A DNA stretch of 64,000 nt from Nostoc sp. XA010. Lineage in GTDB: Bacteria > Cyanobacteriota > Cyanobacteriia > Cyanobacteriales > Nostocaceae. The DNA is taken from the NCBI RefSeq assembly GCF_020829625.1, contig NZ_JAIVFX010000002.1:496001-560000 (forward strand), read 5' to 3'. Positions 47,766-55,728 of the stretch are shown in pieces. The position numbers were made by a program, and so were the translations under genes. Numbering within the stretch: position 1 is the stretch's first letter; each line of letters opens with the position of its first letter. The notes under the pieces are model-generated. The model saw only the letters and a list, made by a program, of their open reading frames with translations. It searched no databases and had not been told where the DNA came from.

Positions 47766-50648
47766 CTAGAACTTTCCGGCTAAGGCTGCAACGCATCGTT
47801 CGCAAATTAAGGGATGTTCTGCTGATTCTCCCACATGAGTAGAGTAGTTCCAACAGCGATCGCACTTTTGCCCATCTGCTTTCACCACACCAATTCCCCA
47901 ATCTTCCGTCTGCGCTGTATATTCTAATCCTTGCAACCCTTCAGCAGAATCTAATAATTCCACTTGGGAAGTCAGCAATAGATATCGCAGTTCGTCAATC
48001 CCGTTACCCTTAACCGGATTAAAGGCTTTGATAGCATCGCCTAACTGTTTGTGAGGGATATGAATCAAAGCTTTGGCTTCCAGGGAAGAACCAATCATTT
48101 TTTCTATCCTGGCTTGTTCTAACACCTTGTTAACATCAGTGCGAAGTTGTCGCAGTGCTGACCAAAATTCTGCTAAATCTGGATTACGCCATTTTTCCTC
48201 AACCTGCACCCAACCGGCTTCAAATACCGATTTATAAGGTGTTTTGTAGGGGAGATATTGCCAGATATCTTCGGCAGTGTGGGATAGTACTGGTGCGATC
48301 GCTCGTGCTAAATTATCTAAAGCTATTTTTAGCACCGTTTGACAACTGCGACGGCGGAAAGCATCCTTTGCACTGATGTACAGCCTATCTTTGGCAACAT
48401 CTAAATAAAAGTTGGATAAATCCACCACGCAGAAATTCTGCACTGTTTGGAAGAAGCGGAAGAATTGGAAACTCTCAAAGGCAACGGTTACTTCTTCAAA
48501 TACCTCGGTGATGCGGTGCAGCATATAACGGTCAAGTTCTGGCAATTCCTCGAAGGGAACTGTATCTTTTTCCGGGTCAAAATCATCCAAGCTACCCAAC
48601 AAAAACCGCGCCGTATTGCGAATTTTGCCTCTAACATCATTCATCTGCTTGATGATGTTTTTGCCAATGCGGACATCGCCGGAGTAGTCTACCGATGATA
48701 CCCACAATCGCAATACATCTGCACCGTAAGGCGGTTCTACTTTTTGATTTTTCCCGCCTTCAATGATTGTATTTGGGTCAACCACATTTCCTTCTGACTT
48801 ACTCATCTTTCGCCCTTGTTCGTCCAAAGCGAAGCCGTGAGTTAGCACAGTTTTGTAAGGTGCAATGTCATTCACCGCTACACTGGTGAGCAAACTTGAC
48901 TGGAACCAGCCGCGATGTTGGTCGGAACCTTCCAAATATATATCAGCAGGGTAGCGTAACTCGGGACGTTGTTGGACGACAGCCGCCCAAGATGAACCAG
49001 AATCAAACCATACATCCATTGTGTCTGTACCTCTGCGGTAAGACTTGCCATTTTGACGATAAGATTCGGGTAATAACTCCTCCACTGATAATTCCCACCA
49101 AGCATCGGAACCTTTTTCTGCAATAATTCCTTGAACGTGGTTGATAATTTCTTCATTCAGCAATGGTTCTCCCGTGGCTTCATCGTAGAAGACGGGAATG
49201 GGTACACCCCAACTCCGTTGACGAGAGATACACCAATCGGAACGTTCCGCGACCATTGGCGTGATCCGATTTTCACCTTGGGCTGGAATCCATTTTACAG
49301 TGGCGATCGCATGAAGTGCTTCTTCTCTAAATCCTTCTACAGAAGCAAACCATTGTTCAGTAGCGCGGAAAATCGTCGGCTTCTTCGTCCGCCAATCATA
49401 AGGATACTTGTGGGGATATGGTTCTTCTTTCAACAAAGAACCAGCCGCAGCCAATGCATCAATCACCGCCTGATTCCCATCACCCAGCACATTCAACCCA
49501 GCAAACTGTCCCGCTTCTTCGGTAAAATTGCCATTGTCATCCACTGGTGCAAGGATGGGTAAACCGTAGCGTTGACCAACAATGTAATCTTCTTGACCAT
49601 GACCGGGTGCAGTATGTACCAACCCAGTACCTGACTCAGTAGTAATGTAATCACCGCCCACAACAATCGGACTTTCCCGGTCAAATAGAGGATGACGGTA
49701 AGTAGTATGTTCTAAATCATTCCCCTTAAAGGTGGCTTTTAGAGTTAACTCAAGTCCCAAGGTAGAAGATAAACGTTCTACTAAATCAGCAGCAACGATT
49801 AGGTATTTGAAATTACTTTGCGCCTGTCCTGCTGAAGGTGAAACTTCCACCACTGCATAATTCAAATCTGCATTCACCGCTACAGCCAAATTCGCCGGAA
49901 TCGTCCAAGGTGTAGTTGTCCAAATAGCCACACCCAAATCTGACAGATATTCCGCCAACAGTGGTTTTACAGCTTCCGCCAAACTTGTAACTGCAAAAGC
50001 TGCATAGATACTGCGGGAAACGTGACCTTCTGGATATTCCAACTCAGCTTCAGCCAAAGCGGTTTTAGAACTAGGACTCCAGTGGACTGGCTTCAAACCG
50101 CGATAGATATAGCCTTTTAAGAACATCTGACCAAATACGCCAATTTGAGCCGCTTCATAAGCCGGCTTCAGAGTTAAATAAGGGTGGTTCCAATCACCCC
50201 AAATACCGTAGCGTTGAAAATTTTGGCGCTGGTCGTTTACCGTAGTTAGAGCAAATTCTTCTGCTTTCTGCCGCAGTTGTAAAGATGTTAAGTTTTGCCG
50301 TTCTGCTGACTTCATATTCTGCAAAACTTTTAACTCAATTGGTAAACCGTGACAATCCCAACCAGGAACGTAGCGAACTTTACGCCCTTGTAGCAGTTGG
50401 TAGCGATTAATAATATCTTTGAGAATTTTATTTAAGGCATGACCAATATGGAGTGAGCCATTAGCGTAGGGAGGCCCATCGTGAAGTATAAATAATTCGC
50501 CAGGATTATTTTCGGAAAGGCGATCGTAAATTTTATTTTCTTCCCAAAATTTTTGGATTTCAGGCTCACGCTTGATGGCGTTTGCCCGCATATCAAAATT
50601 AGTCTTGGGTAGGTTTACAGTATCTTTGTAACTTCCTGATTCGGTCAC
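47766..50648 (-). CDS. ileS: Isoleucyl-tRNA synthetase
   Basis: A class Ia aminoacyl-tRNA synthetase charging tRNA-Ile. The HIGH motif is in PYANGSLHIGHALNKIL, the KMSKS motif in GRKMSKSEGN, the editing domain is at about residues 190-400, and a C-terminal zinc finger is CDRCWNYS...CERC. I place the start at GTG 50648 (VTESGSYKDTVNLPKTNFDMR, 960 residues), where cyanobacterial IleS proteins usually begin. The frame is open 21 codons further to 50711, so a longer form is possible. Confidence 0.93.
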   Translation of the reverse strand: MTESGSYKDTVNLPKTNFDMRANAIKREPEIQKFWEENKIYDRLSENNPGELFILHDGPPYANGSLHIGHALNKILKDIINRYQLLQGRKVRYVPGWDCHGLPIELKVLQNMKSAERQNLTSLQLRQKAEEFALTTVNDQRQNFQRYGIWGDWNHPYLTLKPAYEAAQIGVFGQMFLKGYIYRGLKPVHWSPSSKTALAEAELEYPEGHVSRSIYAAFAVTSLAEAVKPLLAEYLSDLGVAIWTTTPWTIPANLAVAVNADLNYAVVEVSPSAGQAQSNFKYLIVAADLVERLSSTLGLELTLKATFKGNDLEHTTYRHPLFDRESPIVVGGDYITTESGTGLVHTAPGHGQEDYIVGQRYGLPILAPVDDNGNFTEEAGQFAGLNVLGDGNQAVIDALAAAGSLLKEEPYPHKYPYDWRTKKPTIFRATEQWFASVEGFREEALHAIATVKWIPAQGENRITPMVAERSDWCISRQRSWGVPIPVFYDEATGEPLLNEEIINHVQGIIAEKGSDAWWELSVEELLPESYRQNGKSYRRGTDTMDVWFDSGSSWAAVVQQRPELRYPADIYLEGSDQHRGWFQSSLLTSVAVNDIAPYKTVLTHGFALDEQGRKMSKSEGNVVDPNTIIEGGKNQKVEPPYGADVLRLWVSSVDYSGDVRIGKNIIKQMNDVRGKIRNTARFLLGSLDDFDPEKDTVPFEELPELDRYMLHRITEVFEEVTVAFESFQFFRFFQTVQNFCVVDLSNFYLDVAKDRLYISAKDAFRRRSCQTVLKIALDNLARAIAPVLSHTAEDIWQYLPYKTPYKSVFEAGWVQVEEKWRNPDLAEFWSALRQLRTDVNKVLEQARIEKMIGSSLEAKALIHIPHKQLGDAIKAFNPVKGNGIDELRYLLLTSQVELLDSAEGLQGLEYTAQTEDWGIGVVKADGQKCDRCWNYSTHVGESAEHPLICERCVAALAGKF

Positions 50649-50773
50649 AGTCTCATGCCTAGAATTAGGTGTGCAGGTTTTATTAATTATAGAAGATGAC
50701 ATGAAAACCAAAATTTGCTATTTGAACGTGAGTTTGATAAATCTCTCCCTACTTTGAATTTTCCTTTAAGTCT

Positions 50774-50826
50774 CTCCCTCTCCGACTCGGAGAGGGACGG
50801 TTTTACGTAGTAAAATCAGGGAGAGG
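50774..50826. repeat. 53-bp dispersed repeat (copy 2, inverted)
   Basis: Reverse complement of 10291-10343 with one mismatch. It contains CCTCTCCGACTCGGAGAGG and CGTAGTAAAAT. It lies in the gap between the divergent ileS and cyclic-nucleotide-binding genes. Confidence 0.75.
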
Positions 50827-50964
50827 TTTCTAGGCAATTAGGAGACTAATCAGGAATTTTGCGGAGGTTGAGAGTTAATCAACAGAAAGTAGTATACTTT
50901 TGTGGGTTCGCGTAAAGCTATCTAAAAGTTTCGTCTAAAAACCAAAAATTTTGGGGTTGCTCTA

Positions 50965-51333
50965 ATGTTAAGTCCTGTAGTAACAGTCAGTATCTTTCAA
51001 AAACAACCCGACCCTCAAGCATTTTCAGCAGGTCAAGTCATCTTTGAAGAAGGACAGCCAGGCCAGCACATGTACGGGATTCTGGAAGGAACAGTAGATA
51101 TATTAGTCAATGGCAAGGTTGTAGAAACCATTAATACAGGCGAAGTTTTTGGTGTTGGGGTACTTGTAGGAGTAAAAAATAGAACTTACACAGCTATTGC
51201 CAAGGTGGACAGCAAACTTGCTTCTGTTGATGAGAAAAGGTTTCTCTTTGCCGTTCAAGAAACACCCATGTTTGCACTACAGGTAATGAAAAGTTACTCA
51301 GAACGTCTAAGTCGCTTGCAGCGTATGCTGTGA
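50965..51333 (+). CDS. Single-domain cyclic-nucleotide-binding protein
   Basis: 122 residues forming one cNMP-binding (CRP-type) beta-roll: FSAGQVIFEEGQPGQHMYGILEGTVDILV, then VVETINTGEVFGVGVLVG, where the phosphate-binding cassette lies. There is no DNA-binding helix-turn-helix and no kinase or channel part, so it is probably a stand-alone sensor or adaptor. The canonical Arg of the phosphate-binding cassette is not obvious, so cAMP binding is unproven. The GTTGCTCTA upstream has no strong ribosome-binding site. Confidence 0.8.
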   Translation: MLSPVVTVSIFQKQPDPQAFSAGQVIFEEGQPGQHMYGILEGTVDILVNGKVVETINTGEVFGVGVLVGVKNRTYTAIAKVDSKLASVDEKRFLFAVQETPMFALQVMKSYSERLSRLQRML

Positions 51334-51364
51334 GGTAGGAGGCAGGGGGCAGGGAGCAGGGGGA
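51334..51364. repeat. GGCAGGG-type heptamer array
   Basis: GAGGCAGGGGGCAGGGAGCA and following G-run directly after the preceding stop codon. An STRR-like array. Confidence 0.55.
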
Positions 51365-51498
51365 TGCAATGAGCATGTCTGGTTCTCATTGCAGGACTCT
51401 AAGTGAAGGTTCTCGTAGCGATGGGATGTAGTATTACAAGTGAGCCTCCAGCCTTCTGGTTTTTTTGGAGAAAGGTGCAGAAATTACTGGAGGTAGCA

Positions 51499-51867
51499 AT
51501 GGTACGTAAACGGTTGATTATTGAGATGGGGATGGGAATAGATCAGCATGGACAAGAACCGACAGTAGCAGCATCTAGGGCAGTACGAAATGCGATCGCT
51601 CATAATGCCTTACCTGGTGTTTGGGAAGTTGCTGGTTTGAGTCACCCCAATGAAATGATTATAGAGGTTCAGGTAGCAGTTCCATACCCCGAACAAGTTA
51701 GAGAAGAAGAAGTACTCGCTGTACTACCATTTGGTCGGAAAACCCTCACCGTAGAATCTGGCGGGATGATCGTTCAAGGGCGGGCGATTCCTGAACTCAA
51801 CGATAAAAATGACGAAATGTTGATTGCGATCGCAGCTGTTACAGTTCTTATCGAAGATGGTAGCTGA
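51499..51867 (+). CDS. Lin0512-family protein
   Basis: A 122-residue protein of the small Lin0512 family (MVRKRLIIEMGMGIDQHGQEPTVAASRAVRNAI, with VQVAVPYPEQV). A ribosome-binding site GGAGGT at 51489-51494 decides for ATG 51499; the frame extends upstream to 51403 but without support. The function of the family is unknown; predicted to be a small cytosolic enzyme-like protein. It is alone between repeat-rich gaps. Confidence 0.78.
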   Translation: MVRKRLIIEMGMGIDQHGQEPTVAASRAVRNAIAHNALPGVWEVAGLSHPNEMIIEVQVAVPYPEQVREEEVLAVLPFGRKTLTVESGGMIVQGRAIPELNDKNDEMLIAIAAVTVLIEDGS

Positions 51868-52094
51868 GGTAATTCTTCTATAAACAAATCATTAAATTGA
51901 AAGTTATAGAGTAAATCGCGCGATCGTTGAAAATTAAGTGACATACAGCAGTTTTCCAGTAGGACTCCATTTGTACAGACGCGATTTTTAATCGTTAAGT
52001 ATATTTGCCGATTACTTTATCAAAAAGCCTCATTGCTTTATAAAAATACCTATTTAATTTATCAAAATACTTAAATTGCTTTCTCAAAATGAGG
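51868..52094. other. Intergenic stretch before the 62-bp repeats
   Basis: About 225 bp with no gene. It contains a few degenerate TTGCTTTCTCAAA-like sequences that are probably ancestral to the tandem array that follows. Confidence 0.35.
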
Positions 52095-52337
52095 TTTGAC
52101 TTACTCAAACCCCAGTTTGCTTTCTCATTTTGGTGTTTTCCGCAAGCAAAAGCAGCTTTGACTTACTCAAACCCCAGTTTGCTTTCTCATTTTGGTGTTT
52201 TCCGCAAGCAAAAGCAGCTTTGACTTACTCAAAAGCTGTGTTTGCTTTCTCAAACCCCAGTTTGCTTTCTCATTTCAGTGTTTTCCGCAAGCAAAAGCAG
52301 CTTTGACTTACTCAAACCCCAGTTTGCTTTCTCATTG
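52095..52337. repeat. 62-bp tandem repeat array
   Basis: Units starting TTTGACTTACTCAAACCCCA begin at 52095, 52157, 52219 and 52302. The third carries an extra 21-bp segment. Each unit contains two related TTTG(A/C)TTxCTCA motifs and ends GCAAGCAAAAGCAGC. Stops in the frames and lack of a start argue against coding. A 15-bp submotif is repeated about a dozen times in total. Confidence 0.8.
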
Positions 52338-52518
52338 TTAATTGTTGAAGTTTTACCCTAAAATTTTTATCTCTGTTTCCCTTAAACAATTTGCTCAAAC
52401 TCTTTGTGTGGTTAAGTGATGCTCAAGTTAGTGGCTCTGCGCTAAAGTAAAAATATTGGGATAAAAATCTCTGGCAGTAAGTTCAACTGAATCACTAATC
52501 TTTACCACTGCGGCGATA

Positions 52519-52857
52519 ATGTCTCAAGAGCATAACGAATCACTCCAAATTCAGGAGATCACCAAACTAAAACCGAAACACTTTGCTGATTTAGTCAGAT
52601 CAGCACAATTGGTTTTCGACCCCACAGCCGGAGTTTCGGGAAGACACATAACAGTTAACTGGGAACAATTCGGAATTCCCCGTGATGTGGCAGAAAATCT
52701 CAAATCACTTGGTCAGCAGTACCAATATGCATCTCCTCACATCCCTGTTGAAGACATTTGGAGTAAATTAACTCCAGAAACTCGTATTTGGTTCGTTGAA
52801 AATAAAGATAGGTTGTGGCAGCTTGAAGAAGCTTTCCCAGCCCTTGACGAAGATTAA
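52519..52857 (+). CDS. Hypothetical protein, cyanobacterial
   Basis: A 112-residue acidic soluble protein (FADLVRSAQLVFDPTAGVSG, VEDIWSKLTPETRIWFVENKDRLWQLEEAFPALDED). No known domain or membrane segment is seen. The ATG follows a GGCGATA region without a clear Shine-Dalgarno. The well-formed composition and intact frame support a real gene. Function unknown. Confidence 0.6.
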   Translation: MSQEHNESLQIQEITKLKPKHFADLVRSAQLVFDPTAGVSGRHITVNWEQFGIPRDVAENLKSLGQQYQYASPHIPVEDIWSKLTPETRIWFVENKDRLWQLEEAFPALDED

Positions 52858-52891
52858 ACGGCTGAATCATTGAAAGAATATAAATTATTTG

Positions 52892-52919
52892 TAGGGGCAC
52901 AACGATCATTGTGCCCCTA
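52892..52919. repeat. Palindrome TAGGGGCACAA...TTGTGCCCCTA
   Basis: Perfect 11-bp arms around CGATCA, 35 bp after the preceding stop codon. Related to the palindrome at 973-989. It could act as a terminator, though only CCTCTC follows. A TCAAAAG heptamer run is nearby at 52993-53017. Confidence 0.6.
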
Positions 52920-53144
52920 TCCTCTCTCTATAGGCATTTTTGTTTAAATGCAACACGCGCTAAATTTAGACCTAGTAGGGCAAGGCGGAAGGCAAAAGTC
53001 AAAAGTCAAAAGTCAAAATGAATACAGCGTAAGAGTTTTATTGATTTGGAATGGTGGTTTATTTACGCCGCGCTGTACTAGTTGTTTGATGCGATCGCCC
53101 TAACTTAAGTACATAAGTTAAATTAATAAAAAAGCCCATTATAG

Positions 53145-54329
53145 ATGAATCAAAGTCTAAGTGTTGCTCCCAACCTGGAAGAACAGACTCATGAAAATCC
53201 CGTTGTTACCAAACAACAGCTATTTACGAAACAATTAATTGTCCTTGTCTTGGAAATGCTTCTGGCATTACCTCTGGGTTTAGTTCTGGCAAAATTCCAA
53301 ATTGGTAGAATTGCCTGGATATTTGGCGGGATTGCTGCTGGTACAGTGGTTCTTCAAGGGTGTCGAATTTTTTATCAATATTCTCCTCAACCTAACCGCG
53401 CTGCTAGAAAAGTGGGAATGGCACTTGTAGGCTTAACTGTTGGCGCTTCCAATGCTCACGGGAATCTAGCTAGTGTTGCTTCTAATATTCCCATATTTAT
53501 TTTTCTTACCTTGTTTCTGCTGCTGAGTGGAACTGGTATTGGTTATATCTACTCGCGCCTTAGCAAAACCAACCTGTTGACAGCAATGTTGGCTACAGTT
53601 CCTGGTGGTGTTGGAATTATGGCAGCGATCGCCGCCGATTACAACAAAAATGTTAGTTTGGTTGCCTTAGTGCAGGCAATTCGCGTCACCTCAGTAGTTA
53701 TTCTAATTCCTTTCATCGCTAAAACATCAACTGGTAATTACTCTCCGCAAACACTCCCAATCAACGCTGCTTGGCTCAATTTCGATCCATCTCAATTAGA
53801 ATTACTTTTGTTAGTACTGGTAATTACTGGATTAGTAGTTTATCCAGCTATATTATTTAAAATTCCGGCTGGCGATTTCTTTGGTGCATTGTTGATTGGT
53901 ATTGGGTTTAATCCTTTGCTACATTGGCTACCTTTTGTAGGTGATATTAGCTTTAGTCCGCCGCCAATAATTAACCTATTGGGTCAAATGCTCCTGGGAA
54001 TTACTATTGGTGAGTATTGGGGAGACAAACCCAACTTTAGAAAGCGGACTATCGGCTATGCTTTGATGTCCGTGGGAATGACCCTAATAGCGGGAGCGAT
54101 CGCTGCTATACTTGCGATGCAATTAACCTCTTGGGACTGGTTAACCTGTCTATTAGTCACAGCACCAGGAGGATCAGCAGAAATGATCCTAGTTTCTTTA
54201 GCATTGAATCATAATGTTGAAATTGTCACAACTGGTCATTTAGTGCGACTAATTGCGATTAATAGTTCTCTACCGCTTTGGCTGTATTTGTTTCACCGTC
54301 TAGATGAGCAACTTTCTGAATCAGTTTAA
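53145..54329 (+). CDS. AbrB-family (AmoA-like) membrane protein
   Basis: A 394-residue integral membrane protein with about ten hydrophobic helices, matching the family once mis-annotated as ammonia monooxygenase or AbrB regulator. Glycine-rich repeats MLATVPGGVGIMAAIAADYN and LLVTAPGGSAEMILVSLALNH appear in both halves, showing internal duplication as in transporter-like folds. It is probably a transporter; the substrate is unknown. A CTCCTAA heptamer run follows the stop codon. Confidence 0.82.
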   Translation: MNQSLSVAPNLEEQTHENPVVTKQQLFTKQLIVLVLEMLLALPLGLVLAKFQIGRIAWIFGGIAAGTVVLQGCRIFYQYSPQPNRAARKVGMALVGLTVGASNAHGNLASVASNIPIFIFLTLFLLLSGTGIGYIYSRLSKTNLLTAMLATVPGGVGIMAAIAADYNKNVSLVALVQAIRVTSVVILIPFIAKTSTGNYSPQTLPINAAWLNFDPSQLELLLLVLVITGLVVYPAILFKIPAGDFFGALLIGIGFNPLLHWLPFVGDISFSPPPIINLLGQMLLGITIGEYWGDKPNFRKRTIGYALMSVGMTLIAGAIAAILAMQLTSWDWLTCLLVTAPGGSAEMILVSLALNHNVEIVTTGHLVRLIAINSSLPLWLYLFHRLDEQLSESV

Positions 54330-54362
54330 TTGATAAAAGCATTAGGCAGAAGCGAGATAAAA

Positions 54363-54409
54363 CTCCCAACTCCTAACTCCTAACTCCTAACTCCTAACTC
54401 CCCACTCCC
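54363..54409. repeat. CTCCTAA heptamer array
   Basis: AACTCCT repeated four to five times, then CTCCCCACTCCC, between the AbrB-family gene and the DUF1838 gene. A perfect heptanucleotide STRR. Confidence 0.75.
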
Positions 54410-54433
54410 TTTTAAATACTAAGGATGTTTTAG

Positions 54434-55249
54434 ATGGTTGCCCAAATCCAAGAACTTGAAGCGCAGCACTGGGTTAAAACTCGTTCTTCTCTCGACCCTA
54501 GCGAATCTACTTTCCTGATTTGGAAAGGTAAAATTTACGCTTTTATCCCCGGTGAGAAAAGACAGCTCCTATTTAAGATGCTGGGATTGAGTGTTAGCAG
54601 GTGTATTCCCACAGATGAGGGTAGCTGGGATTTTACTTCCAGGGAATTAACTTACTACCTCAACCCACAAACGGATGAGGTTTTGACCAAATGGGAGAAT
54701 CCTTGGACAGGCGAGACAGTTCCGGTGATTCACGTTGCTAATAATCCAGTGCAGGGTAAGTTTAAGGGAAATTTCCCCGCACAAGTAGATGGTGACAGCA
54801 CAACCTTTGTTTTTGATATATTTCCCCATTACCCCAATCCCTTAGCAGACGATCCCAAATTTGCCGAATACAGCCCAAATCCAATTTATCAGGCAGCTGA
54901 ATTGTTTAAGTTAACTGTGCCAACCGCAGATTTATTCAACCCAGCACTTAAATCAGTTTCTGAACTCAAACTGAGTTGGGATAGAATTGGTCAATGGCTT
55001 CCCTGGATGAAAATGGGCGATCGCCCCGGTCAACTGATCTACAGTGCTGTTGGCAGCAAAATCAATGGTTTAACAGAACTGCCTCCAGTGCTGCAAGACG
55101 AAATTAATAACCGTATTCCTCTATATAAAAAAGCCCCAAAAGCATTGGTAGATGGAGAAGATATGACTTCCTGGTTATACTTCCAAAAACACTTTCAAGC
55201 TTACTTAGCAGGTGAAATCTTCCCGCTTCCCCAAGCAGAAGAATTTTAA
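54434..55249 (+). CDS. DUF1838 family protein
   Basis: A 271-residue protein of the DUF1838 family. Typical parts are FLIWKGKIYAFIPGEKRQLLFKMLG, the WDFTSRELTYYLNPQTDEVL region and SELKLSWDRIGQWLPWMKMGDRPGQLIYSAVG. It is soluble, with no signal peptide in this version. It is read in the same direction as the AbrB-like gene 104 bp upstream. The biochemical role of the family is unknown. Confidence 0.85.
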   Translation: MVAQIQELEAQHWVKTRSSLDPSESTFLIWKGKIYAFIPGEKRQLLFKMLGLSVSRCIPTDEGSWDFTSRELTYYLNPQTDEVLTKWENPWTGETVPVIHVANNPVQGKFKGNFPAQVDGDSTTFVFDIFPHYPNPLADDPKFAEYSPNPIYQAAELFKLTVPTADLFNPALKSVSELKLSWDRIGQWLPWMKMGDRPGQLIYSAVGSKINGLTELPPVLQDEINNRIPLYKKAPKALVDGEDMTSWLYFQKHFQAYLAGEIFPLPQAEEF

Positions 55250-55257
55250 CCGAATAG

Positions 55258-55287
55258 GCAGGGGGCAGGGGGCAGGGGGCAGGGGGA
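55258..55287. repeat. GGCAGGG heptamer array, left of four-helix gene
   Basis: GGCAGGG repeated four times. An inverted array of CCCTGCC lies on the other side of the four-helix-bundle gene at 55681-55715. Confidence 0.75.
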
Positions 55288-55290
55288 TAA

Positions 55291-55677
55291 TTAGCGTTTT
55301 ATGAGCCAAGGGGATGGATTGTTGATTATGGTTACTAGAATGCCTAAAATCCGGTTGTAATTTCCATAAAGTTCTCTACCTGTATCAACATCTAAATAAC
55401 TGCACTTGACAGCAAATTTCAACCAAGTCTGAGTCTCTGCGGCTTCTGCTTCCGAATCATTTAACTTAGCCACAAAAGCAGCTTCATAGCGACGTTTTCT
55501 CCATGCTTCCGCCAGATTTGCACATACAGAACGTGACGATCTACGAATTTGATCGGTCAACGAATATCTCTCTTCTACAGGAAACTTCTTGGATAGTTCA
55601 AATATTTTCATGGCTGTATCAAACGCCATTTTGTATACTTCCAAGTCTTCATGACTTTTAATTGGTTCTTTTTCCAT
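55291..55677 (-). CDS. Four-helix bundle protein (23S rRNA intervening-sequence/Avd-like)
   Basis: A 128-residue protein of the S23/four-helix bundle family: SHEDLEVYKMAFDTAMKIFELSKKFP, then RYSLTDQIRRSSRSVCANLAEAW and LGILVTIINNP. Relatives form pentameric bundles; some (Avd) help diversity-generating reverse transcriptases, and others are encoded in rRNA intervening sequences. No reverse transcriptase is nearby. The gene sits exactly between inverted heptamer arrays, which hints at spread as a small cassette. Confidence 0.88.
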   Translation of the reverse strand: MEKEPIKSHEDLEVYKMAFDTAMKIFELSKKFPVEERYSLTDQIRRSSRSVCANLAEAWRKRRYEAAFVAKLNDSEAEAAETQTWLKFAVKCSYLDVDTGRELYGNYNRILGILVTIINNPSPWLIKR

Positions 55678-55680
55678 TCC

Positions 55681-55715
55681 TCCTTCCCCCTGCCCCCTGC
55701 CCCCTGCCCCTTTTC
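55681..55715. repeat. CCCTGCC heptamer array, right of four-helix gene
   Basis: CCCCCTGCCCCCTGCCCCCT and following, the complement of the array at 55258-55287. Confidence 0.75.
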
Positions 55716-55728
55716 CTCTTTTTGACAG

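Noticed and set aside
49131..49562. 143-codon frame opposite ileS
   Set aside because: It is inside the ileS coding region with normal IleS motifs on the other strand.
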